The translations under genes were made by a program, and so were the position numbers. Positions 26,480-37,257 of a stretch of DNA of 64,000 nucleotides are shown piece by piece (position 1 is the stretch's first letter; every line of letters starts with the position of its first letter). The DNA comes from Micrococcales bacterium (GTDB lineage Bacteria > Actinomycetota > Actinomycetes > Actinomycetales > Cellulomonadaceae): contig WRMB01000012.1 in the NCBI GenBank assembly GCA_009777345.1, positions 1-64,000 on the forward strand. Direction: 5' to 3'. The notes under the pieces were generated by a model. That model was not told where the DNA came from. It did no database searches and worked only from the letters and a program-made list of their open reading frames with translations.

Positions 26480-27112
26480 ATGGAGATCGCTGTCACTGGT
26501 CGGCAGAGGGACGTCTCGGCCAAGTTCCGGGACCATGTGGAGTCGAAGGTCACGAAGATCGAACAGCTGGCCCCCCGGGCCCAGCGCGTCGACGTCCTGG
26601 TGTCCCACGAGGCCAACCCTCGGCAGGCGGAGACCAGCGACCGGGTAGAGCTGACGGTGATCGACAAGGGGCCGGTGGTGCGGGCCGAGGCGTCGGCGTC
26701 CGACCCGTACGTGGCGCTCGACCTGGCCCTCGACAAGCTGCTGGAGCGGCTGCGCCGGGCACGCGACCGGCGCAAGGACCACCGCAGCGCCGCGCGGCGC
26801 GTGCCGGAGGCCGCCGCACCGCAGCCGTCGGTCCCGGCCGAGGTCCCCGAACCGCAGACGGAGAGCGGGCCGGTCGTGCTGGGCGAGGCGGTCGAGACCG
26901 TCCTGGGCGACTCCCCGGTGGTGATCCGGGAGAAGGTGTACCCGGCCCGGCCGATGACCATCGACGACGCCCTGTACGAGATGGAGCTCGTCGGGCACCC
27001 GTTCTTCCTGTTCATCGACGCCGAGACGAACCAGCCCGCGGTGGTCTACAGCCGCCGCGGCTGGACCTACGGCGTCATCAAGCTCGACTCGACGGTGACC
27101 GCCACGGTCTGA
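26480..27112 (+). CDS. hpf: Long-form ribosome hibernation-promoting factor
   Basis: A 210-residue protein with the N-terminal HPF/YfiA domain (MEIAVTGRQRDVSAKFRDHV, residues 1 to about 100), a Pro/Glu-rich linker, and the C-terminal S30AE domain (KVYPARPMTIDDALYEMELV ... RRGWTYGVIKLD) that dimerises to form 100S ribosomes. ATG 26480 has TTGGAGG upstream. The 107-bp leader contains several GC-rich inverted repeats (for example CACCGCC and GGGCGGTG around 26410-26430) that may regulate expression. Confidence 0.95.
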   Translation: MEIAVTGRQRDVSAKFRDHVESKVTKIEQLAPRAQRVDVLVSHEANPRQAETSDRVELTVIDKGPVVRAEASASDPYVALDLALDKLLERLRRARDRRKDHRSAARRVPEAAAPQPSVPAEVPEPQTESGPVVLGEAVETVLGDSPVVIREKVYPARPMTIDDALYEMELVGHPFFLFIDAETNQPAVVYSRRGWTYGVIKLDSTVTATV

Positions 27113-27140
27113 GCCACCGGCGCCGAGACCCACGAGCCCG

Positions 27141-27162
27141 GCGCGACCGGAGTCGGTCGCGC
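27141..27162 (+). terminator. Intrinsic terminator-like hairpin after hpf
   Basis: GCGCGACCG-GAGT-CGGTCGCGC is a perfect 9-bp stem with a tetraloop 28 bp after the hpf stop. No U-tract follows, which is usual in high-GC genomes. Confidence 0.6.
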
Positions 27163-27215
27163 TGCTGTCGGCTGGTTTATCCTGGCTGCAGGTCCACGTC
27201 GACGAGGAGACCCGC

Positions 27216-28271
27216 ATGCGCGCCGCTGTCTACCGCGGTCCAGGTGATATCGATGTCGAGGATGTCGCGGACCCGACGGTCGAGGTGCCGACCGATGCCC
27301 TGGTGCGGGTGGTCGCCGCCGGGGTGTGCGGGTCCGACCTGTGGACCTACCGCGGGCAGGGCACCGCCGCGCCGGGGGCCAGGATCGGCCACGAGTTCGT
27401 CGGCGAGGTCGTCGAGACCGGCACGCAGGTCACCGGGGTGCGGCCCGGCGACTGGGTGGTCGCACCGTTCCGCTACTCCTGCGGCGCGTGCCGGTTCTGC
27501 ACCACCGGGCTGCCGTCGTCGTGCCCGGGTGGCGGGTTCTGGAGCCGCGAGGTCGTCACCGGCGGCCAGGGCCAGACGGTCCGGGTGCCGCTGGCCGACG
27601 GCACCCTGGTCAAGGCCCTGCCGGACGGATCGGCCCCCGATCCCGGCCTCGTCCCCGGCCTGCTCACCCTCACCGACGTGCTGTGCACCGGCTACCACGC
27701 CGCGCTGGGTGCGCGGGTCACCGTCGGCTCCACGGTGGTCGTCGTCGGCGACGGCGCCGTGGGTCTGTGCGCGGTGGTCGCCGCCCGGCTGCGCGGCGCC
27801 GACCGGGTGCTGCTGCTGGGTTCGACCCCGACCCACCCGGCGCGCACCCAGACGGCCCGACGGCTCGGCGCCGACGAGATCGTCACCGTGCGCGGTGCCG
27901 ACGCTGTCGCGCAGGTCATGGACCTCACCGCCGGGGTCGGCGCACCGTCCGTGCTGGAGTGCGTCGGCACCGCCCAGTCGTTCGCCACCGCCCTGGACGT
28001 CGTCGCCCCGGGCGGGGCCGTCGGCTGGGTGGGCCTGCCGCACGGCGTCGACCTGGACCTGTCCCGGGTGTTCGCCCGCAACATCACCCTGGCCGGGGGC
28101 ATCGCCCCGGTCCGGGCCTACATCCCGACCCTGCTGCCCGACGTGCTGGCCGGCACGGTCGACCCCGGCGTGGTCTTCACCGACACCCTGGGCCTGAGCG
28201 AGGTCGCCCGTGCCTACCGGCTGCTCGACACCCGCCAGACCGTCAAGCCCCTGCTCGACCCGACCCGCTGA
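27216..28271 (+). CDS. Zinc-dependent alcohol dehydrogenase (MDR family)
   Basis: A 351-residue medium-chain dehydrogenase. The catalytic zinc site is in GVCGSDLW and GHEFVGEVVE, and the structural zinc lobe is CGACRFCTTGLPSSC. The Rossmann NAD(P) motif is VVVVGDGAVGLCAVV. The substrate cannot be read from sequence; it is similar to glutathione-independent aldehyde/threonine-type dehydrogenases. It is a monocistronic gene, with ATG preceded by a GAGGAG-like site. Confidence 0.9.
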   Translation: MRAAVYRGPGDIDVEDVADPTVEVPTDALVRVVAAGVCGSDLWTYRGQGTAAPGARIGHEFVGEVVETGTQVTGVRPGDWVVAPFRYSCGACRFCTTGLPSSCPGGGFWSREVVTGGQGQTVRVPLADGTLVKALPDGSAPDPGLVPGLLTLTDVLCTGYHAALGARVTVGSTVVVVGDGAVGLCAVVAARLRGADRVLLLGSTPTHPARTQTARRLGADEIVTVRGADAVAQVMDLTAGVGAPSVLECVGTAQSFATALDVVAPGGAVGWVGLPHGVDLDLSRVFARNITLAGGIAPVRAYIPTLLPDVLAGTVDPGVVFTDTLGLSEVARAYRLLDTRQTVKPLLDPTR

Positions 28272-28403
28272 CCCGGTGCGGGCCGCGGATTCGACGCTGC
28301 TGTCCACCGCGCTGGCCCGGCTGCTCCGCGGTCCGACAGACCGCACGATTGCGACCCAGCGTTCCGCGCTTGTGCCCGACCAGCACGAAGGTCCCGATGC
28401 AGC

Positions 28404-28459
28404 GGGTACTGCCCTGGGGTAGTACCCCGTTGCCCCGCTCGGGGCAGGCGGGGTACTGT
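28404..28459 (+). promoter_or_regulatory. Promoter and operator of the small TA pair
   Basis: TTGCCC (28430-28435) and TACTGT (28454-28459), 18 bp apart, form a good promoter seven bases before the antitoxin ATG, implying a nearly leaderless transcript. The half-site GGGTACT occurs three times: 28404-28410, inverted at 28421-28427, and 28451-28457 overlapping the -10. This is the expected layout of a TA autorepression operator. Confidence 0.6.
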
Positions 28460-28465
28460 GGTGGT

Positions 28466-28702
28466 ATGACTGAGATGGTGGTGGACACCGATGCGCGTGG
28501 CCGGGCCTCGTTGGGACGACCAGGGCGTCGGTATCTGATGCACGAGGACGCTGACGGGACGATCGTCCTCGAACCGGCGACTGTCATCACCGACCTGGAA
28601 CGCCGTTTCCTGACCAACACTGCTCTGCAGGCTCAGATCGCCGAGGCCCGCGAGCATCCGGAGCGACAGGTCCCACGTCGGCGTCGCAGGCTCGACCCGT
28701 GA
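28466..28702 (+). CDS. Putative antitoxin
   Basis: A 78-residue protein, acidic in the middle and basic at the C-terminus (RRRRRLDP). The N-terminal segment VVDTDARGRASLG ... RYLMHEDADGTIVLEPA resembles the swapped-hairpin/AbrB-like or VapB-type antitoxin fold. It is translationally coupled (4-bp overlap) to a RelE/ParE-like partner. Annotation rests on size, gene pair and the repeat-rich promoter. Confidence 0.6.
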   Translation: MTEMVVDTDARGRASLGRPGRRYLMHEDADGTIVLEPATVITDLERRFLTNTALQAQIAEAREHPERQVPRRRRRLDP

Positions 28703-28968
28703 CCCGACAGGTATTCCTCGACCCTGTCCCGGCTGGTGCGCTCGACACCCTGTGGAACCGGAACGACCGTGTGGCCGACGCTGTCGAGGAGGCCCTCGAC
28801 TGGATCGAGGCCGAACCGCCCGACCCGCGGGCGACCCGCCGCCGCTTCAGCAACGGTATCTGGGTGGTCACCGTCCACGCCGCCGGAGAGGACTGGACGA
28901 TCCTCTGGGAAGAACCAGACCCCGGACGTCCTGTGGTCCGGCACATCGCTGAGACCACCAGTATCTGA
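28699..28968 (+). CDS. Putative RelE/ParE-like toxin
   Basis: An 89-residue protein with the core pattern of RelE-superfamily toxins: a helical N-terminus (VADAVEEALDWIEAEPPDP), then beta-strands RRRFSNGIWVVTVHAAGEDWTILWEE and VVRHIAETTSI. It would be a ribosome-dependent mRNA nuclease if functional. The classical catalytic Arg/Lys/His set is not clearly resolvable. The GTG start overlaps the antitoxin stop. Confidence 0.6.
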   Translation: MTRQVFLDPVPAGALDTLWNRNDRVADAVEEALDWIEAEPPDPRATRRRFSNGIWVVTVHAAGEDWTILWEEPDPGRPVVRHIAETTSI

Positions 28969-28989
28969 CCCGACTGGTCATCGCCTGCG

Positions 28990-30621
28990 TCAGTGGGCCC
29001 CGCGCAGCCGTCGGACACTGGCGATCAGGACGTCGAGCTCCCGGACGCGCAGCCAGCGCAGGACGGCCAGGTAGACCCCAGCCATCACCGACCCGACCAG
29101 GACGCACAGGGCGACAGCCTCGGCCCACCCTTCCCATCCGGCGCGGTCCACCAGTCCGGCGGCACGCAGACCGGTCAGTGCGACCCAGCCGATACCGGCC
29201 GCGACGATTACCGCGAGGGTGGCCCGCAGGTAGGTGCGCAGGATGGCGCCGCCGCGCACCGGCCCGATACGTCGTCTCAGGCCGACCAGGGCCATGACCG
29301 CGGCGAGCAGGTACGACGCCGACATGGCCAGGGCAGCCCCGGCGACCCACTGCGAGGCAGGCAGCAGGAACCGCACCCCGAGCGTCCCGAGCACCACCAC
29401 TGCCGCCATCGCCACCGTCACCGGGACCAGGCCACGGGTGGCGTCGTAGGCGTAGTAGACCCGTTGACAGGCCGACCACACGCCGAGTGCGGGCAGGCCG
29501 ACCATGAACATCACGACGACCTGCGTCAGTGCAGGCGCGTCCGCGGCGGTCGTCGTGGGGAAGACGGCCCGGACCAGCGGCCCGGCCAGCAGCACCCCGG
29601 CCGCGCTCGCGACGATGGTGAACAGCCCGATCGCCCGCACGCTGCGGGAGAGGGTAGCGGCGGCGGCCTGGTGGTCCCGGTCGGCCGCCTGGGCGGACAA
29701 CCGGGGGAGCAGGGCGGTCAGCAGCGACACCGTGACCAGCGAGTGCGGCAGCATGACCAGCAGGTTCGCGTTGTTGTAGACGGCCAGACCGGCGACGGGA
29801 CCGGACTGCGCGCCCGCCGCGGCGGCGACCCGGCTGACGACGACGAACCCGACCTGGGCGACGAGCAGGGCGAGGAACGTCCACCAGGCGGCACCCCCGG
29901 CGGCCCGCAGCCCCACCCCGCGCCAGCGCCAGCCGAACCGGTAGTCGACACCCGCCCGGCGCAGCGCCGGGACCAGGACCAGCGCCTGGACGGCGATCCC
30001 GAGGGTCGCACCGCCCGCCAGCACCGCGATCTGCCCCGGGGTCCACAGCTGCGGTTCCGGGGGGTGGTCCTGCCAGGCCCCGTACCGGGCGGCGAACACG
30101 GCGAACGTCGCGATGGCCACGACGTTGTTCGCCACCGGCGCCCACATGAACGGCCCGAACGAGCCCCGGGCGTTGAGTACCTGCCCCAGCAGGGCGTAGA
30201 CGCCGTAGAAGAAGACCTGCGGCATGGTCCACCAGGCGAACGCGACCGTCAGGCCGAGGTGGTTCCGGTCTGGTCCCTGCCCGTACAGCGCGACGACCAG
30301 CGGTACCGCGGCGGTGAGCGCGACCGTCATCACGGCCACGGCGACCAGACCGAGGCTGAGCACCCGGTTGACGTACTCCTGCCCGGAGCCGCGCTGGTAG
30401 GCCCGGACGATCTGCGGCACCAGCACCGCGGACAGCGTCCCGGAGACCAGCAGGCCGTACAGCACCGTCGGCAGGCTGTTGGCGAGCGTGAACGCGTTGG
30501 CCGCGGTCGAGGTCTGGCCGATCAGCCAGATCAGCACCAGGTTGCGCACCTGCCCCAGCACCCGGGACGCGCCCGTCCCCGCCACCATGACGGCCGCACC
30601 ACGCCTGACGCTGCTGCTCAC
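28990..30621 (-). CDS. murJ: MurJ/MviN-type lipid II flippase
   Basis: A 543-residue integral membrane protein of the MOP exporter superfamily with about 14 hydrophobic helices. Near the N-terminus it has VAGTGASRVLGQVRNLVLIW, resembling the MviN signature, and NSLPTVLYGLLVSGTLSAVLVPQI. It likely flips lipid-linked peptidoglycan precursors. Compared with the main actinobacterial MurJ (MviN with a C-terminal pseudokinase extension) it is short, so it may be a second paralogue or a related polysaccharide flippase. The start is GTG. Confidence 0.82.
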   Translation of the reverse strand: MSSSVRRGAAVMVAGTGASRVLGQVRNLVLIWLIGQTSTAANAFTLANSLPTVLYGLLVSGTLSAVLVPQIVRAYQRGSGQEYVNRVLSLGLVAVAVMTVALTAAVPLVVALYGQGPDRNHLGLTVAFAWWTMPQVFFYGVYALLGQVLNARGSFGPFMWAPVANNVVAIATFAVFAARYGAWQDHPPEPQLWTPGQIAVLAGGATLGIAVQALVLVPALRRAGVDYRFGWRWRGVGLRAAGGAAWWTFLALLVAQVGFVVVSRVAAAAGAQSGPVAGLAVYNNANLLVMLPHSLVTVSLLTALLPRLSAQAADRDHQAAAATLSRSVRAIGLFTIVASAAGVLLAGPLVRAVFPTTTAADAPALTQVVVMFMVGLPALGVWSACQRVYYAYDATRGLVPVTVAMAAVVVLGTLGVRFLLPASQWVAGAALAMSASYLLAAVMALVGLRRRIGPVRGGAILRTYLRATLAVIVAAGIGWVALTGLRAAGLVDRAGWEGWAEAVALCVLVGSVMAGVYLAVLRWLRVRELDVLIASVRRLRGAH

Positions 30622-30768
30622 GCCAGCACCGTAAGTATCCCCGGCGGCCCGACAGGCCCAGGTGCGTGATCCTTCACAGCGGTGGTGCAAGACTTCCACA
30701 GGACCCAACCCGTGAGGCACGGAGCAGCAGACTCTGCGGCTCGTAACGACCTGGTGCGTGGTCGCGGA

Positions 30769-31335
30769 TCAGTGCCGGGGCAGGTTGGTGCGGTCGGCGG
30801 CCCGCGTCAGGAAGTCGTGCAGCACCGCTTCGTAGGGTTCGGCGTCGCTGTGGTCGTCCACTGAGGCGTGGCCCAGCAGCCGCAGGTAGTAGTAGTCGGC
30901 GACGATCTCGCCCTGCTGCTCCATGTCGTAGTCGGCCAGGCGTCGTCCCGGGTCGAGGGCGTAGGTGTAGCGCACCGTCCAGCGCATGGCGCCGCGGCGC
31001 AGCACCGGGTAGCCGAGCTGGTGCTGCCAGATGTGGACCATCTCGTGCACGAACCAGCGCTGGTCCAGGTCAGGGGCGGCAGCGAAGTCCGGCCGGTAGA
31101 AGGGGACCGGGAAGTAGACCTGGCCGTTGGGCGTCACGGCCATGTTCGCGGGCTGACGGCCGAGCAGCAGCGGGTACCCGTGGTTGTGCACCCGCACGGT
31201 GGTCACGTCCACCGCGCCGCCGAACACGAGACGGACCGTCGAGACCTCACCGGCCGTGAGCCGTCGTCGCTGGGCCGTGGCGCCCCACGGCACGCATCTC
31301 GACGTGGGCACGGGTGGCGGGGCGGTGGTGGGCAC
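30769..31335 (-). CDS. Putative zincin-like metalloprotease domain protein
   Basis: A 188-residue protein with the HExxH motif in RWFVHEMVHIWQHQLG and a downstream EIVADYYYLRL that could supply the third ligand, as in gluzincin-like domains (DUF4157-type and related). The N-terminus is Pro-rich without a clear signal peptide. The first 40 residues are low-complexity, so the GTG start at 31335 is uncertain. No obvious partner gene; substrate unknown. Confidence 0.65.
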   Translation of the reverse strand: MPTTAPPPVPTSRCVPWGATAQRRRLTAGEVSTVRLVFGGAVDVTTVRVHNHGYPLLLGRQPANMAVTPNGQVYFPVPFYRPDFAAAPDLDQRWFVHEMVHIWQHQLGYPVLRRGAMRWTVRYTYALDPGRRLADYDMEQQGEIVADYYYLRLLGHASVDDHSDAEPYEAVLHDFLTRAADRTNLPRH

Positions 31336-31361
31336 GGTTCGTCATGGTACGCACCCGGTCC

Positions 31362-31433
31362 GGCGAGGGACGAGCTTCTGTCCGGGGGACGAATCTCCTG
31401 CTTCGTCCCTCGTGCGGAAGCTCGTCCCTCGCC
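31362..31433. terminator. Nested inverted repeat upstream of secA
   Basis: Perfect 17-bp arms (31362-31378 and 31417-31433) enclose a second smaller inverted pair (GGGACGA ... TCGTCCC, about 31385-31408). The structure sits between the minus-strand zincin gene's start and secA's start, in a 208-bp gap, so a classic terminator role is odd. It may be a transcription barrier, a repetitive extragenic element or a regulatory structure. Confidence 0.45.
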
Positions 31434-31543
31434 CGGGGACGTGCCTCCGTCCGGCCCGTCGGTCGGATGCTTCGGCCACACGCCCGTACGATGGTCAGGC
31501 TCGCGATGGAGAAGACCCCGCTGGCGGGGCATGAGCTGGGAGT

Positions 31544-34384
<2,841 letters not shown>

Positions 34385-34418
34385 CCGGTGTCCTGCACCG
34401 GGAACCCGGCGCAGGACG

Positions 34419-34910
34419 TCAGGCCAGCTCGAGCGCAGTGACCCGCCACAGGCCGTGGTGCGGTTCCAGCCGCATCGCCATCGCCCGGGTGCGCCGCGAG
34501 TCGTCTACGGTGGCGGCGACCTCGACGGCCGGGCCCAGGTCGCACGTCACCAGGCGGCGGACCACCGGGACGCCGTAGACGGCGGTCGACGCCGCCGACA
34601 GGCGCGCCCGCTGACGCAGGCAGGCCAGGACCCGGGGAGCCACCCAGCGGGCCACCTGGCTGGGGGAGCGGGCCCCGACGCACACCTCGACCAGGGGGCC
34701 GCACAGGGTCTGGGCCACCTGGGTGGCGTCAGCGGCGGGTGGCGCTGGCGGGTCGTCGGCCCACAGCGGCGCGGCGGTGCGGACGACGACGATCCGTTCG
34801 GCGAGCGTCAGCACCCGGGCTGGTGGATCAGCCGAGGCCACCGGGGCGGGGCGGTCCGGGCGCGGTACGGGACGGATCCGTGGTGCACCGGTGGTGCGGA
34901 CGACGCTCAT
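34419..34910 (-). CDS. Rv3235-family protein
   Basis: A 163-residue protein of the actinobacterial Rv3235/DUF6459 type. The C-terminal domain contains SPSQVARWVAPRVLACLRQRARL and a beta-rich end (AMRLEPHHGLWRVTALEL). The N-terminus is Pro-rich and variable. The gene is commonly found convergent to secA, as here (35 bp after it). The function is unknown; the fold resembles small SnoaL/NTF2-like or secretion-related domains only weakly. Confidence 0.8.
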   Translation of the reverse strand: MSVVRTTGAPRIRPVPRPDRPAPVASADPPARVLTLAERIVVVRTAAPLWADDPPAPPAADATQVAQTLCGPLVEVCVGARSPSQVARWVAPRVLACLRQRARLSAASTAVYGVPVVRRLVTCDLGPAVEVAATVDDSRRTRAMAMRLEPHHGLWRVTALELA

Positions 34911-35136
34911 GACCGGGCGTTCGGTCGTGTGCCGTCAGCCTCCCAGGTATCGGCTACCCAGGTGTCTGGATGCGGCGTGCACGTGCGCGTTCCCATGGGT
35001 GCCCCCTGCTGACCAGCGCCGTGAGACGTTTGTCTCCGACTGATAGTGCAAGCCTGCCACAGGCGAGGGTCCCGGTGGGCCGGTTCGGGACAGCAGTTTC
35101 CGCGGTGCGTGCCGCAGCCGACCGGTTCTGTGGTGA

Positions 35137-35170
35137 CGACGAAGGCCCGGTCCTGGTGGACCGGGCCTTC
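35137..35170 (-). terminator. Intrinsic terminator of the tRNA-Gln/tRNA-Glu unit
   Basis: Perfect 15-bp arms (35137-35151, 35156-35170) with a 4-nt loop, 8 bp beyond the 3' end of tRNA-Glu on the minus strand. Confidence 0.8.
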
Positions 35171-35177
35171 GTGGGCG

Positions 35178-35250
35178 TACCCCCGACGGGATTCGAACCC
35201 GTGCTACCGCCGTGAGAGGGCGGCGTGCTAGGCCGCTACACAACGGGGGC
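35178..35250 (-). tRNA. tRNA-Glu (CTC)
   Basis: Reverse-strand cloverleaf with acceptor GCCCCCG/CGGGGGT, anticodon arm CCGCC-CTCTCAC-GGCGG (anticodon CTC) and T arm around GGTTCGAATCC. The gene-encoded 3' end after the discriminator is not CCA. It is downstream of tRNA-Gln. Confidence 0.96.
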
Positions 35251-35315
35251 AAGCTGTCTGGTGAGCCAGACGGACCAGCATCGTACCGCACATGCTGTGC
35301 TGCCGAAGCCAACCG

Positions 35316-35387
35316 CTGGGGTGCCAGGACTCGAACCTAGACTAAGTGAACCAGAATCACTCGTGCTGCCGATTACACCACACCCCA
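35316..35387 (-). tRNA. tRNA-Gln (CTG)
   Basis: Reverse-strand cloverleaf with acceptor TGGGGTG/CACCCCA, discriminator G73 (a Gln identity element), anticodon arm AGTGA-TTCTGGT-TCACT (anticodon CTG) and T loop TTCGAGT. It precedes tRNA-Glu in the same transcription unit. Confidence 0.96.
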
Positions 35388-35564
35388 TAGGGCATGACTT
35401 CCGGGCCGTGACGTGGTGCTGGGACCGGAGGTCGTACCGCCGAGGTACCTTACCCGAGCCAGGGACCACCGGTCCAACCGACTGGGCCGGGCGAGTCCTG
35501 GCGGCTGGTTCTGACTGCTGTCGGACAACCGACAAAGACGGACGAACCGAGGGCGAGAACCCCA

Positions 35565-36008
35565 TCATGCCCGGGGCACGAAGCCGATCTCCGAGACGTC
35601 GTACCAGAGCAGGTCACGCGCGTCCAGGCGGTCGCGGGCGGACTGGTCGCCTCCGGCCGCGGCGGCGACGTCGGCTGCCGCCTCCGGCTCGTCCACCAGC
35701 AGGCACGCCACCTGGGCGGGTGCCACTGGACCGGACAGGACCACCGCAGTGGCTGGCCCGTCAGGCGCCGGACGAGCAGCCTCGACGTCGGCGGCCACCA
35801 CGACGCGTTGCCGCGGGGCTGCCGGATCGGCCGCCAGGGCGGCCAGGGCGTCGTCGGCTGCCGCCAGCTGGGCGACGTACTCCAGGCCCTCGTCGTCGGT
35901 ATCGGGCAGGGCCGCACGCAGCGCGACCGTCACCGCATGGGCCTGACGCACCGTCAGGTCCGCACCAGGTTGCACCGCGTCCAGGGTCGTCGGGAGGTAT
36001 ACGCGCAC
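35565..36008 (-). CDS. DUF6912 family protein
   Basis: A 147-residue actinobacterial protein beginning MRVYLPTTLDAV, with mid-region EGLEYVAQLAAADDALAAL and the conserved end RDLLWYDVSEIGFV. The function is unknown. GTG 36008 is chosen because the family starts MRVYLP; an upstream extension would overlap the divergent HTH gene. Confidence 0.8.
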   Translation of the reverse strand: MRVYLPTTLDAVQPGADLTVRQAHAVTVALRAALPDTDDEGLEYVAQLAAADDALAALAADPAAPRQRVVVAADVEAARPAPDGPATAVVLSGPVAPAQVACLLVDEPEAAADVAAAAGGDQSARDRLDARDLLWYDVSEIGFVPRA

Positions 36009-36071
36009 GCCTCCAGTGTGCCTCAGCCGGGTCGTGGCCGGATTCGGGATAGTTCGTGCCAGACTGTGCCC

Positions 36072-36278
36072 ATGGCTGCGCGGTTCCTCACCCTCACAGA
36101 CGTGACCGAAGTACTGAACATCTCCATGTCTCAGGCACGTGCACTCGTCAGGTCCGGCGAGCTGGAGGCCATCCAGATAGGCGGGCGCGGGGTGTGGCGC
36201 ATCGAGGACGCCAAGCTCGAGGAGTACATCGCGCGCTGCTACGAGCACAACCGCGAACGCACCCAGCAGCCCATCTGA
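36072..36278 (+). CDS. Small MerR/excisionase-type helix-turn-helix protein
   Basis: A 68-residue winged-HTH protein (RFLTLTDVTEVLNISMSQARALVRSGELEAIQIGG then VWRIEDAKLEEYI). The pattern LT-DV-E-LNIS ... G-L-AI-IG matches the HTH_17/BldC-like family conserved in actinobacteria. It is monocistronic and divergent from the DUF6912 gene (63 bp). It probably controls transcription; targets are unknown. Confidence 0.85.
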   Translation: MAARFLTLTDVTEVLNISMSQARALVRSGELEAIQIGGRGVWRIEDAKLEEYIARCYEHNRERTQQPI

Positions 36279-36418
36279 CTGTTCTGCCCGACTGGCAAGT
36301 GCGCGGCGTGCTGTCGAGCAGGTCGTCGACTGCGGGGCGTGCAGGCGGCCGGGTTCAGGTATTCCGGGAGGCTGGAGACGGAGATTGGTGGCGGTGGCCA
36401 GAGCGGGCGCCATACATA

Positions 36419-37138
36419 TCAGTCGCCGGCGCGGCGCAGGACCTCGGTGAGCTTGTTGGCGGCGGAGACGACCGCGGCGGCGTGCAGGCGGCCGGGCTGA
36501 CGGGTCAGGCGCTCCAGGGGGCCGGAGACGGAGACGGCGGCGATGACCCGGCCGGACGGGGCGCGCACCGGGGCGGAGACCGAGGCGACGCCGATCTCGC
36601 GTTCGGAGACCGACTGGGCCCAGCCGCGGCGGCGCACCCCGGACAGGATGGTGGCGGTGAACTTCGCGCCCTGCAGGCCCCGGTGCAGCCGGTCGGGTTC
36701 TTCCCAGGCGAGCAGCACCTGGGCGGCGGACCCGGCGAGCATGGACAGCGTCGCGCCGACCGGGATCGAGTCGCGCAGGCCGATCGGCCGTTCGGCGGCG
36801 GCGACGCAGATCCGCATATCGCCCTGGCGCCGGTACAGCTGGGCAGACTCGCTGGTGTGGTCGCGCAGCGCCGCGAGCACCGGGTTGGCGGCGGCGAGCA
36901 GGCGGTCCTCGCCGGCAGCGGTGGCCAGCTCGGACAGGCGCGGCCCGAGCACGAACCGGCCCTGCATGTCCCGGGCCACCAGACGGTGGTGCTCCAGCGC
37001 GACCGCCAGCCGATGGGCCGTGGGTCGGGCAAGATGGGTGGAGGCCACCAGCTGTGCCAGCGTGGCCGGACCGGCCTCCAGTGCGGCCAGGACCGCTGCA
37101 GCCTTGTCAAGTACGCCGACTCCGCTAGAGTTGTCCAT
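36419..37138 (-). CDS. IclR-family regulator (NdgR/LtbR-like)
   Basis: A 239-residue IclR-type regulator. The N-terminal winged HTH (LDKAAAVLAALEAGPATLAQLVASTHLARPTAHRL, given here as two adjacent parts around residue 20-45) is followed by the effector-binding domain with SIPVGATLSMLAGSAAQVLL and GVASVSAPVRAPSGRVIAAV. Divergent placement upstream of leuCD is the arrangement of NdgR/LtbR, which regulates leucine and other amino-acid genes in actinobacteria. ATG 37138 overlaps the shared control region. Confidence 0.9.
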   Translation of the reverse strand: MDNSSGVGVLDKAAAVLAALEAGPATLAQLVASTHLARPTAHRLAVALEHHRLVARDMQGRFVLGPRLSELATAAGEDRLLAAANPVLAALRDHTSESAQLYRRQGDMRICVAAAERPIGLRDSIPVGATLSMLAGSAAQVLLAWEEPDRLHRGLQGAKFTATILSGVRRRGWAQSVSEREIGVASVSAPVRAPSGRVIAAVSVSGPLERLTRQPGRLHAAAVVSAANKLTEVLRRAGD

Positions 37139-37257
37139 GGATCGATACTGGCGTCTCGAAGGCTGAGATGCAAGAACCTTCAGGGTGAATCGTCGCCAGT
37201 CTTTCGGTCCGAGCGATGATTCGTAAGACCGCGGTGAGGACACGAAGGAGACGTGCG
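37139..37257. promoter_or_regulatory. iclR-leuC divergent control region
   Basis: The 119-bp gap between divergent starts contains the inverted pair ACTGGCG (37147-37153) and CGCCAGT (37194-37200), a smaller GAAGG/CCTTC pair inside it, and an AAGGAG site before leuC. It is the probable binding region of the IclR-type regulator. Confidence 0.5.

Noticed and set aside
37139..37257. A leucine-codon attenuator before leuC
   Set aside because: No leader ORF with leucine codons and no terminator/antiterminator pair can be drawn; an IclR-type operator fits better.
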